A stretch of 32,043 nt of DNA, from assembly GCA_028822535.1 (NCBI GenBank), contig JAPKDO010000005.1, forward strand, positions 1 to 32,043. The letters run 5' to 3'. Position 1 is the stretch's first letter; every line of letters begins with the position of its first letter. The notes under the pieces are model-generated. The model was not told the DNA's origin. It saw only the letters and a list, made by a program, of their open reading frames with translations, and made no database searches. This document shows, piece after piece, positions 22,305 through 29,582 of this stretch. The stretch is from Acidimicrobiales bacterium (GTDB lineage: Bacteria > Actinomycetota > Acidimicrobiia > Acidimicrobiales > Salinilacustritrichaceae). Made by a program: the position numbers and the translations under genes.

Positions 22305-22668
22305 CGGTCTCGTGTGCGGCACGATCGGCCCACAACGCGAGGCCGACCGACACGACCGCCAGCACCGTGTGGACCAGCTTGAACGCCACGCCGTGGTCGG
22401 CGAGGCCGATCTGTACGGCGCGGATCGCCCACACACCGATGGTCCAGACCGCGAACGCCCGGACCCAGTTCGCCACGTCGGACCGGCGTCGCCACAACAC
22501 GACCACACCGACCGCGAACACCGTGAAGATGCCGGCGAGGGCGGTGCGCCACACCTGTCCGCCCGTCGTCAGCGCGTCGTCGGTCCAGATGTTGCGGATG
22601 CGCGTCGTCCAGACGAGGAACGTCCACGCAGCCAGGACCAGCGCTGGGCGAATCGGTCGCGAGGCCAT
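22270..22668 (-). CDS. Small four-helix membrane protein, unknown function
   Basis: A 132-residue protein with about four membrane helices (roughly residues 8-22, 40-59, 68-88 and 92-114) rich in Trp/Val/Ala, with a basic loop (WRRRSD) in the middle. No family recognised. The ATG at 22668 is supported by TATCGT 6 bases upstream; the ORF track extends much further in the same frame with non-membrane, Arg/Pro-rich sequence that is a shadow of the GGDEF gene. Its 3' end runs 35 bases into the 3' end of the convergent DDAH-like gene. Confidence 0.7.
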   Translation of the reverse strand: MASRPIRPALVLAAWTFLVWTTRIRNIWTDDALTTGGQVWRTALAGIFTVFAVGVVVLWRRRSDVANWVRAFAVWTIGVWAIRAVQIGLADHGVAFKLVHTVLAVVSVGLALWADRAAHETATERTSRPTPV

Positions 22669-22674
22669 CGCGCG

Positions 22675-22680
22675 ACGATA
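22675..22680 (-). promoter_or_regulatory. -10 element (TATCGT) of the four-helix protein gene
   Basis: TATCGT on the minus strand lies 6 bases before the ATG at 22668, giving leaderless spacing. The divergent region to the GGDEF gene is 155 bp long, the second-longest gene-free stretch here after the imuB/exporter gap; apart from this promoter I see no clear hairpin or operator in it. Confidence 0.4.
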
Positions 22681-22823
22681 ACGGCGACGCCGTCCATCAC
22701 CGCCATCGCCCACCGGAACTGGCGCTCGACGGCCACCGAGTCGACGACATCGGCGGGCGATGCCGCAGATCGCGCTTCGGTCGCCCGTAACGATTGCAAC
22801 CGGGTCGTGGCACGATCGGGGAC

Positions 22824-24413
22824 ATGAGCCGCGTACCGCCCACCGCCGAAGGGCTCTCCCCTGCGGAGGCGGTGTCCTTGCGGGCGCGCACGCTGGTGCA
22901 CCAGGGGCGAGCGGAGGAGGCCTTGACGGCGGTCCGCGACGCGCAGGAACAGCTCGAGATCGGGCCCTGGGACCGGCCCACGCTGCACTATGCGGTGGCG
23001 GTCGCCCACCGCTCGCTGGGGCAGGCCCGAGAGATGACGTTGGCCGCAGACGCTTGCCTCGCCGCCGCCCGGGGAATCGAGAGCGCCGGTTGGACGGCGA
23101 ATGCGCTGAACCTCCAGGCCATGTCTGCGATCCGTGACGACGATGTCGATGCTGCTTTGGCGGGGCTCGCGCGGGCGGAGAACGCGCTCGCTGCGACGAC
23201 CGATCCGGTGCTGGCGGCCTGGGCGCGCAACGGGCTGGGCTACTGCTACACGCTGCTGCGCCTGTACGAGATCGCCGTTCCCCACATGGAGCTGCCCCTC
23301 CCGACGGGCGACCCTCGTCAGCCTCCCATGGCCGCCGCCATCCAACGATTGAATCTGGCATGGCTGCACCACCGCTGGGCCGGCGACATCGAACGGGCCG
23401 CCCCGGAAGACGTCGCCGTCGGCCAGGCCGCCCGGTTACGCGAGACGGCCAACGAGTACGCCCGAGAGGCGTTGGCGATGAGCACCCATCACGATCACCC
23501 GATCATGGCGGAGATCCGTGCCGTGGAGTTGGTGACGAGACCACCGCACGTTGCCGTCGCATCGATCGATGACCTCCGGGCGCTGTGGGCCGAAGCCGAC
23601 CACGCCGACCACGTGGGGAGCCGTCCGACAGTCGGCTGCGCCTTGGCCCGCGCCCTCTGGGAGGTCGGCGACCGGGACGAGGCGATGCTGGTCGCGCAGG
23701 AGGCGGCCCGCATGTCCGAGACGACGTCGGACTGGCAGGTCACCGCCGACGCGCAGTGGCTGTGCGCAGACCTGGCCGCACAGGCCGGGATTCCGGGCGC
23801 AGATGCCAGCCGGGCCTACGGGTTGACGTTGTCGCGGGTGCTGTGGCGGCAGCGGTTGGCGACGTTGCACGGCGCGATGGCTGCCCGGGAGGTCGAGGCG
23901 ATGCAGCACCGACTCGAGGCGGCCCAGCAGGCGGCCACCTCGGACCCGCTCACCGGGCTGGCCAACCGCCGGGCGCTCGAGGGCCTGCTCGCCCGGACGT
24001 CCGGCGGGGCACCGGATGTGCCGACCAGCCTGCTGCTGATCGACCTGGACGGCTTCAAGGCCGTCAATGACGAGCACGGCCACCGGGTGGGTGACCAGGT
24101 CCTGCGCGCGGTCGGGACAGCCATCACCGACGTGGCCAGGCGCGGTGATCTGGTGGTGCGGCTGGGCGGTGACGAGTTCGTCGTCGTCGCGGTCGACGCC
24201 GATGCCCGGCAGGCGGCGATGATGGCCGAGCGCGTCAGAGAGGCCGTCGCCGCGACGACCGTCTCACCGCCCGGGGGCGGGCAGGTCGGCGTGACCGCCA
24301 GCGTCGGCAGCCGCACGACAGGGCCGGACCTCGCCACCGGCGACCTGTTGCACGCTGCGGACGAGGCGATGTACCAGGTCAAGCGTGGCCACGCGAGTGT
24401 GGGGACTGGCTGA
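22824..24413 (+). CDS. Diguanylate cyclase (GGDEF) with N-terminal TPR-like helical domain
   Basis: A 529-residue cytoplasmic protein with no membrane segment. About residues 10-350 are alanine-rich helical pairs resembling TPR repeats (for example RTLVHQGRAEEALTAVRDAQEQL and ALARALWEVGDRDEAMLVAQEAARM), followed by a coiled-coil helix (REVEAMQHRLEAAQQ) and a GGDEF domain beginning TSDPLTGLANRRALE. The active-site loop RLGGDEFVVV is intact (GGDEF at 448-452), and the product-inhibition I-site RRGD (439-442) sits five residues before it. It should make cyclic di-GMP from two GTP and be feedback-inhibited. The helical part probably senses a protein partner. The ATG at 22824 (GGGGA just before) is preferred to the TTG at 22794. 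Confidence 0.9.
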   Translation: MSRVPPTAEGLSPAEAVSLRARTLVHQGRAEEALTAVRDAQEQLEIGPWDRPTLHYAVAVAHRSLGQAREMTLAADACLAAARGIESAGWTANALNLQAMSAIRDDDVDAALAGLARAENALAATTDPVLAAWARNGLGYCYTLLRLYEIAVPHMELPLPTGDPRQPPMAAAIQRLNLAWLHHRWAGDIERAAPEDVAVGQAARLRETANEYAREALAMSTHHDHPIMAEIRAVELVTRPPHVAVASIDDLRALWAEADHADHVGSRPTVGCALARALWEVGDRDEAMLVAQEAARMSETTSDWQVTADAQWLCADLAAQAGIPGADASRAYGLTLSRVLWRQRLATLHGAMAAREVEAMQHRLEAAQQAATSDPLTGLANRRALEGLLARTSGGAPDVPTSLLLIDLDGFKAVNDEHGHRVGDQVLRAVGTAITDVARRGDLVVRLGGDEFVVVAVDADARQAAMMAERVREAVAATTVSPPGGGQVGVTASVGSRTTGPDLATGDLLHAADEAMYQVKRGHASVGTG

Positions 24414-24442
24414 CGACACCGGGTGAATGGCCAAAGCGGCGC

Positions 24443-24919
24443 TCAGGGCCGGAGGCGCGAGATCTCCGCCACGACCGCCGGCGGCGCCGGGACCGGCGGA
24501 CCGGTGTCGTCCACCGCGTCCGCTCCGGGCCTCGGCCGGTGCGCCACCCGCGAGCCGGCGAACGCCACGACGAACACGCCGGCGGCCAGCGCCGCGACGA
24601 TCAGGAGCACGACGCCACCTCCGAGGGCGCCACCGACGGCCAGCAACAGCAGTGCGCAGAACAGGCCGACCCACGGGAGCGCCGACGTCTGCTTCGTCGG
24701 CGGCAACGTGCTCGCCGCCCGTCCGCCGTGGAAACGCCCTTGGACGTTGGCTTCGAACACGATCTGCGACACCCGTTCGACCACATCGTCGGCGTCGCCG
24801 GCGATGGGCGCGAGGTCACGGCCGACGGCGTTCCAGTCGTCTGCCGGTAGTCGCAGCTTCGACAGGTCGTCGAGGAGCCGCGACAACTCGACGTCGCGAC
24901 GGTCAGCGGTGGCGCTCAC
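24443..24919 (-). CDS. Membrane protein coupled to rnhB, unknown function
   Basis: A 158-residue protein: a soluble, helical N-terminal part (about 1-80, with DVELSRLLDDLSKLRLPADDW and DDVVERVSQIVFEANVQGRFHG), two adjacent membrane helices (about 88-125), and a Pro/Ala-rich tail. No family recognised. The GTG start overlaps the TGA of rnhB (GTGA), so translation is coupled. This start was chosen over the ORF-track start at 25186, which lies in rnhB in another frame. Confidence 0.7.
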   Translation of the reverse strand: MSATADRRDVELSRLLDDLSKLRLPADDWNAVGRDLAPIAGDADDVVERVSQIVFEANVQGRFHGGRAASTLPPTKQTSALPWVGLFCALLLLAVGGALGGGVVLLIVAALAAGVFVVAFAGSRVAHRPRPGADAVDDTGPPVPAPPAVVAEISRLRP

Positions 24920-25647
24920 GCGAACAACGTCCCCTGGTTCTCGTCGGGACGGAGGTGTCGCGGCACGGCGCGGATCGCGCCCGGCCACGGCAGATGCTCC
25001 ATGAAGACCCAACTCCGACGATGGATCGACGACGGACCCACGCCGGCCAACGCCGTCTTGTGGCGCGGACACGGGTAGCCCTTGTTGGTCTCGAAGCTCC
25101 ACCACGGGTGAGCCTCCGACTCGGCCCGCATCATCCGGTCGCGCGTCACCTTGGCGACGATCGAGGCGGCGGCGATGGACAGACACGACGCATCACCCTT
25201 GACGATCTTGCGCACCGACGAAGTCGGGACCACGTCCCCACCCACGAAGTCCCAGTTGCCGTCGAGCAGCACCTGGTCGGGCTCGACCCCCAGTCCGGCG
25301 ATCGCCCGGGCCGCCGCCAGCTTCTGCGCCGCCGACATCCCCAGCTCGTCGCACTCCTCGTGGGTGGCGTGACCGACGGCGAACGCGTCGCTCCACTCGA
25401 CGATGCGTCCGTACATGAGCTCGCGTTCGGGCTCGGTCAACATCTTCGAGTCGCGCACCTTGGTGAGACGTCTGTCCTTCGGGATCACCACCGCGCCGAG
25501 CGTCAATGGACCGGCCCACGCGCCGCGGCCGACTTCATCGATGCCGACGACGACGTCGTGCCCGGCCTCCCAGAGGTCTCGTTCGTTGCGCGTGCCGGGC
25601 GCCTTGCGCTTGAGGCTGGGGCGCAGCGTGGTTCCGGGCGAGGACAT
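24916..25647 (-). CDS. rnhB: Ribonuclease HII
   Basis: A 243-residue endonuclease that nicks DNA at misincorporated ribonucleotides and cuts RNA in RNA:DNA hybrids. The family signature VVVGIDEVGRGAWAGPLTLGAVV contains the first catalytic Asp-Glu pair. LLDGNWDF carries the next Asp, and VKGDASCLSIAAASIVAKVTRDRMM the following one, with SFETNKGYPCPRH after it. The protein is complete with a short basic N-terminal extension. The ATG at 25647 has TAGCGT 8 bases upstream; the ORF-track start at 25887 would read the antisense of the nonapeptide-repeat gene and is rejected. The downstream membrane-protein gene overlaps by 4 bases. Confidence 0.95.
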   Translation of the reverse strand: MSSPGTTLRPSLKRKAPGTRNERDLWEAGHDVVVGIDEVGRGAWAGPLTLGAVVIPKDRRLTKVRDSKMLTEPERELMYGRIVEWSDAFAVGHATHEECDELGMSAAQKLAAARAIAGLGVEPDQVLLDGNWDFVGGDVVPTSSVRKIVKGDASCLSIAAASIVAKVTRDRMMRAESEAHPWWSFETNKGYPCPRHKTALAGVGPSSIHRRSWVFMEHLPWPGAIRAVPRHLRPDENQGTLFA

Positions 25648-25655
25648 CGACGGCG

Positions 25656-25665
25656 ACGCTACCGT
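25656..25665. promoter_or_regulatory. Overlapping divergent -10 elements of rnhB and the nonapeptide-repeat gene
   Basis: Minus strand TAGCGT (25656-25661) lies 8 bases before the rnhB ATG. Plus strand TACCGT (25660-25665) lies 7 bases before the ATG at 25673. The two hexamers share two base pairs inside a 25-bp intergenic gap, so the promoters should exclude each other. Confidence 0.45.
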
Positions 25666-25672
25666 CAGCGCG

Positions 25673-26074
25673 ATGTTGCGTACCCCACTCGCCCGACGGA
25701 TCCCCGATCTGCGCCGGATCGCGCTCGATGCGGTCGACAGCGTCGACTCCGTGCTCTCGGTGCGATCGCGCCACTCGGAGCTCAGCGCACTGTCGTCCCG
25801 CAGCATCCTGTCGCTCGGATCGGTGGGGAGCATCCTGTCGGTCGGCTCCGCCGGCAGCATCCTGTCCTTCGCCAGCGCCGGGAGCATCCTGTCGGTCGGC
25901 TCCGCCGGCAGCGTCCTGTCGGTCGGCTCCGCCGGCTCGCTGTTGTCGCGCTGGTCGATCCTCTCGATCGGCGGGCGCGCCGACCGCTTCGCGTATCGAC
26001 GTCGCGATCAGGCGGCCGTAGGCCTCGCGACGGTTGCCAGTGTCGTCGCGCTCACGAGGACCGATTCGGCATGA
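25673..26074 (+). CDS. Ser/Gly-rich nonapeptide-repeat protein coupled to PPK2
   Basis: A 133-residue protein. A basic N-terminus (TPLARRIPDLRRI) and a Ser/Val/Leu segment lead into nine-residue repeats of the form GSILSVGSA with little variation (about residues 43-92), then RWSILSIGGRADRFAYRRRDQ and a short hydrophobic stretch. For about 50 residues there is no charged residue. The repeat could form a beta-solenoid or small-residue-packed membrane helices; it lacks the aspartates of calcium-binding RTX nonapeptides. No function known to me. Its TGA overlaps the PPK2 ATG (ATGA), so the two are translated together. The ORF track begins at 25403; the ATG at 25673 fits the -10 and the divergent rnhB start. 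Confidence 0.75.
   Translation: MLRTPLARRIPDLRRIALDAVDSVDSVLSVRSRHSELSALSSRSILSLGSVGSILSVGSAGSILSFASAGSILSVGSAGSVLSVGSAGSLLSRWSILSIGGRADRFAYRRRDQAAVGLATVASVVALTRTDSA
25802..25936 (+). repeat. Five tandem 27-bp units coding the nonapeptide repeat
   Basis: Units starting AGC(A/G)TCCTGTC begin at 25802, 25829, 25856, 25883 and 25910, exactly 27 bp apart. The last two share GGTCGGCTCCGCCGGC almost letter for letter, which suggests recent unit duplication. The reading frame is kept across all copies. Confidence 0.88.
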
Positions 26075-26874
26075 CCGCGCATCGCGTCGAGCCCGACAGC
26101 ACGGTCGACCTGTCGAAGATCGACACACGCGCCACGCCGGACTTCGACGGCGACAAGGAGGACTCGTACCCCGTCCTCGACGAACGGCGCCGACGACTCG
26201 CCGAGCTGCAGGACGTCCTCTACGCCCAGAACCGACACCGCGTGCTGTTCGTCCTCCAGGCCATGGACACGGGCGGCAAGGACGGCACCATCCGCCACGT
26301 GTTCCGCGACGTCGATCCCATCGGCGTGCGGATGCACAACTTCAAGAAGCCGTCCGAACGCGAGCTCGCCCACGACTACCTGTGGCGAGTCCACCCGCAC
26401 GTCCCCGGCGACGGCGAACTCGTCGTGTTCAACCGCAGCCACTACGAGGACGTGCTCGTCGTGCGAGTGCACGACTGGATCGACGACGACCTCGCCGAGA
26501 AGCGCTTTCGCCACATCCGGGAGTTCGAACGGATGCTCGTGGACGAAGGGACGACCATCGTCAAGGTGTTCCTCCACATCTCGAAGGACGAGCAGGCCGA
26601 GCGGCTTCGAGCCCGGCTCGACGAACCCGACAAGAACTGGAAGTTCTCGACGGGCGATCTCGAGGAACGCAAGTTCTGGGACGACTACCAGCGTGTCTAC
26701 GAGGACGCCATCAGCGAGACATCGACGAAGGACGCCCCCTGGTACGTCGTCCCCGCCGACCGCAAGTGGTACCGCAACCTCGCCGTGTCGCAGATCTTGA
26801 TCGACACGATGGAAGGACTCGACCTCCGCTACCCCGAGCCCGAAGAGGGTCTGGACGACGTCGTCGTCGAGTAG
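26071..26874 (+). CDS. ppk2: Polyphosphate kinase 2 family protein
   Basis: A 267-residue PPK2 enzyme that transfers phosphate between polyphosphate and nucleotides, usually making NDP or NTP from polyphosphate. The P-loop-type AMDTGGKDGTIRHVF (about 64-78) is the family signature; HNFKKPSERELAHDYLWRVH and VVFNRSHYEDVLVVRVH follow, then the lid with LDEPDKNWKFSTGDLEER. About 270-300 residues is normal for single-domain PPK2. Whether it phosphorylates AMP, ADP or both cannot be told by eye. The ATG overlaps the stop of the nonapeptide-repeat gene. Its stop codon directly abuts the stop of the convergent adenylate cyclase gene, with no base between. Confidence 0.92.
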   Translation: MTAHRVEPDSTVDLSKIDTRATPDFDGDKEDSYPVLDERRRRLAELQDVLYAQNRHRVLFVLQAMDTGGKDGTIRHVFRDVDPIGVRMHNFKKPSERELAHDYLWRVHPHVPGDGELVVFNRSHYEDVLVVRVHDWIDDDLAEKRFRHIREFERMLVDEGTTIVKVFLHISKDEQAERLRARLDEPDKNWKFSTGDLEERKFWDDYQRVYEDAISETSTKDAPWYVVPADRKWYRNLAVSQILIDTMEGLDLRYPEPEEGLDDVVVE

Positions 26875-28011
26875 TCACTCGTCCCCGTCGTCGTCCCCAC
26901 CGCCGGGCAACAGACCCTGCGTCAGCTCGACGACCCGGGCGCGGCGGCGTTCGCGGCGTTCGCGTCGGTGCTGTTCCTGCTCGCCCGCCTCGCGCAGGAC
27001 GTGCAGGCGTACCAGCCCGATGTTCTTGAGGCGTCGCGGGATCATCGACCGGAAGCTGAACTCCTCGTGTTCTTCCAGGAGGCCCTGGAGGTCATCGTCG
27101 ATCAGGACCGAGCCGGGATACGCGATGGCCGTCATGCGGCTGGCGAGGTTGACCGGTGGACCGAACAAATCTCCCTGCCGGTCGATCACCGTGCCGTAGG
27201 CAACGCCGACCCGCACATCGGAGAGGTCGTCGGCGTCGTGATACGACTCCGCCAGGTCGAGCGCGCATCGCGCCGCCGCGACCGGATCCTCCACCGTGAA
27301 CATGACCTCGTCACCGATCATCTTCACCACCCGGCCGCCGTGCCTGCCGACCGTTCCGTACGCCACGGACTCGAACCGGTCGACCACGTCCGCCAATGAG
27401 TGACTCTCGAGTTGCTGGGACAGTGCCGTGAACCCCACCAGGTCGGCGAACCCCACAGCCTGCGACGGCGCTTCGTCATCGACCGGGGTGCTCAGTCGGG
27501 CGCGGGCCGCCGCCTGCATGTGGCGACGCCAGACCTGCTCGAGCACCTCGCCGAACGTCTCACCGAACCACACGAGCGCGGTGTCGGCGTCGAAGTCCCT
27601 GGCACGTCCCCGGGAGAGCACCAGCTCGGCCTGAATCGCCGCGACGCGCGCCATCGATGCGCCCAGCATCCGCGTGATCTGGATGATCACTTCGCGGGAT
27701 GCGAACCCTGAATCGGCCAGCTCGGCGACCGACTTGAGTTGGGCGACATCGGTCTCGTTGAAGATGTTCTCGCCGGGCCGTGGGGTGGCGAACCCCAGCG
27801 CGCCCCACAGCGTCGCGACGCGATCGGCCGGGATGCCGGACCGCTCGGCGACATCGTCGATGTCGAAGCGCTGGTCCGGCAAGATCATGCTCTCGACCGC
27901 GAGGAGCGGCAGCGTGCCCGCTTCGATCGCCTGGCCGAGGTCCACATCGCTGACGCCGGCTCGCCGCAACGCCGCGATGATGAGCTCGGCGGTGTCGGCG
28001 TCGTCGCTCAT
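26875..28011 (-). CDS. Class III adenylate cyclase with N-terminal regulatory domain (Rv1264-like)
   Basis: A 378-residue soluble protein. The catalytic domain (about 180-350) has every residue expected for ATP cyclisation: metal-binding D190 (FADLVGFT) and D234 (MIGDEVMFT), adenine-selecting K230 and D281, and N288/R292 in FGPPVNLASRM; their spacing matches the mycobacterial enzyme Rv1264. Residues about 10-130 (ILPDQRFDIDDVAERSGIPADRVATLWGALGF and FNETDVAQLKSVAEL) resemble the Ad_Cy_reg regulatory domain of such cyclases, which has a helix-turn-helix-like look and can sense pH. A charged Arg/Glu tail follows. The ATG overlaps the stop of the upstream glycosidase-like gene by 4 bases, so it is the last gene of the gpsA operon. 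Confidence 0.88.
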   Translation of the reverse strand: MSDDADTAELIIAALRRAGVSDVDLGQAIEAGTLPLLAVESMILPDQRFDIDDVAERSGIPADRVATLWGALGFATPRPGENIFNETDVAQLKSVAELADSGFASREVIIQITRMLGASMARVAAIQAELVLSRGRARDFDADTALVWFGETFGEVLEQVWRRHMQAAARARLSTPVDDEAPSQAVGFADLVGFTALSQQLESHSLADVVDRFESVAYGTVGRHGGRVVKMIGDEVMFTVEDPVAAARCALDLAESYHDADDLSDVRVGVAYGTVIDRQGDLFGPPVNLASRMTAIAYPGSVLIDDDLQGLLEEHEEFSFRSMIPRRLKNIGLVRLHVLREAGEQEQHRRERRERRRARVVELTQGLLPGGGDDDGDE

Positions 28012-29582
28012 CCGAACGAATCGCCCTGCTCTGGACCAGGCGCCACTGCGACGGTGCCAGGCGGTTCTTCCGGCGCCTCGAGCAAGGTCTCGCCTCGCGC
28101 CTCGTCGGTCGACCAGGCAGGGTCGATTCCCGGACAGGTGAGGGTCACGGCGGCATCCGGGTCGTGAGGTTCCAGTTCCCACAACAACGCCGGCCGTTCC
28201 CCGTGCCAGCGGACCCCGAACGAGAGGGTGCCATGACGTGTGGGAGCGTCGTGTACCTCGATCCCCTGCCCGAACCAGCGGCGGGGCACGGTCGACAGCA
28301 ACGCCACGCCACCGTCGACCTCGCGCACGACCGACGCGCGAACGAGCGAACAGAACCGCGCCACGGCGGCAGCATCGTGCGGGTCGTCCCCAGCCCACGT
28401 CCAGGTCGTGCTCGCCGTTCCCAGCATCTCGTCCGCATCGACGAACGGGTTCTCACCGAGCGACACGCCGTCGTCGAGGGCTGCCGCCGAGGCGAGCTTC
28501 GTGGCCTGCGCCGCAGCGTCGTCCTCTCCTGCGGCTCGGAGCAGCCGCGGCGCGCCGCGCAGGCCGGCGAGCGACCAGGGGTCCCCACCGCCGCGACGGG
28601 CGACCTGCTCGGCGGCACCGGCGATGGACGTTGCCAGATGCTCGACGAGTTCGACGTTGCGGGTCAGGTCCCAGTGGTGTGCGAGCGCCCACAGCGCTGC
28701 GGCGTTGCCCTCCGCGTCCTTCGCGAACAGCGATCCGTCCTTCGCCTGGTCGGTTGCGAACGGCAGGAAGACCTCGCCCACCTCACGGTGGAACCCGAAG
28801 CGGTCGAGTGCTGCCAACCGGTGCGCGGCCGCTCGGAAGTCGACATCGTCGGTCCGGTGGAGCAACAGGAGGAATCGCCGGTTGGCATCGACGGCCGACT
28901 GCAGCCGTTCGTCCGGCACCACGAGTCGCATCCCACGATCCGTCTGGCTCCGCCAGCCGCCGACGACCTGTTCGGTCGTGGGCACCGCGGCCGGGAACGA
29001 CTGGTCGATGGGCGACTTCGCTCTGGCGCTCCGGAACAGGCCCGTGCGGCGCGGCGCTCGGGGTTCGATCGGGATCGCCACCTGGATGGTCGCGCTGTGT
29101 GGAAGCGGGAACGTGACCGTGGTCCGCTCGTCGCCGTCGGCGACCTCGTTCGGCTCGCGAGGCAACAACAGCGCTGCGCTCCCGTCGACCAGGACCGTCG
29201 TCGCGTCGACCGTGGCCGCTGTGCCGCTGTCGGCTCGCACGCCGAACGACACCGCGACGGGCACGGCCGAGTCGTTCTCCAACTCGACGATCACCATGTC
29301 GCCCCCGCCGTCGGCGGCCGTGGCCACCATCGCGTAGGCGCGATGGATGATGTCCCCTCCGGGGACGCGCATCCGCGTCTCGACGACGGGAGCGTCGCCG
29401 ATCAGTTCCTGGCGCACGTTGGCGCTCTGGACCGGATCGTGCCAACGGTCTTCCGCGCCGACCGACCAGTCGACGGTGAACGCGCCATGCCCGGGATGGA
29501 CGAGACCGGCGCGGTCGACGATGGCCGTCCGGGTCGATCCGAGGTTGCCAACAGCGGTGCCGGCGACGTGGACGGTGCTCAC
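28008..29582 (-). CDS. Six-hairpin glycosidase-like protein of unknown activity
   Basis: A 524-residue protein with no signal peptide. The first ~170 residues look like a beta-sandwich (HPGHGAFTVDWSVGAEDRW, VVETRMRVPGGDIIHRAYAM, VIVELENDSAVPVAVSFGV). From about 225 to 440 the sequence is helical with motifs recalling the six-hairpin toroid of glucoamylase-type enzymes (SAVDANRRFLLLLHR, KDGSLFAKDAEGNAAALWALAHHWDLT, TTWTWAGDDPHDAAA), followed by a C-terminal beta region. I could not identify a catalytic acid/base pair, so it may be a binding or degenerate enzyme. The GTG start overlaps the gpsA stop (GTGA) and its stop overlaps the cyclase start (ATGA), so three genes are translationally coupled. 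Confidence 0.6.
   Translation of the reverse strand: MSTVHVAGTAVGNLGSTRTAIVDRAGLVHPGHGAFTVDWSVGAEDRWHDPVQSANVRQELIGDAPVVETRMRVPGGDIIHRAYAMVATAADGGGDMVIVELENDSAVPVAVSFGVRADSGTAATVDATTVLVDGSAALLLPREPNEVADGDERTTVTFPLPHSATIQVAIPIEPRAPRRTGLFRSARAKSPIDQSFPAAVPTTEQVVGGWRSQTDRGMRLVVPDERLQSAVDANRRFLLLLHRTDDVDFRAAAHRLAALDRFGFHREVGEVFLPFATDQAKDGSLFAKDAEGNAAALWALAHHWDLTRNVELVEHLATSIAGAAEQVARRGGGDPWSLAGLRGAPRLLRAAGEDDAAAQATKLASAAALDDGVSLGENPFVDADEMLGTASTTWTWAGDDPHDAAAVARFCSLVRASVVREVDGGVALLSTVPRRWFGQGIEVHDAPTRHGTLSFGVRWHGERPALLWELEPHDPDAAVTLTCPGIDPAWSTDEARGETLLEAPEEPPGTVAVAPGPEQGDSFG

Noticed and set aside
25648-25887. N-terminal extension of rnhB with a repeated DRMLP motif
   Set aside because: This is the antisense reading of the nonapeptide-repeat gene; the conserved RNase HII start and the -10 both point to 25647.
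24427-26070. 548-residue upstream extension of PPK2
   Set aside because: It overlaps rnhB, the coupled membrane protein and the repeat gene in other frames; PPK2 begins normally at 26071.
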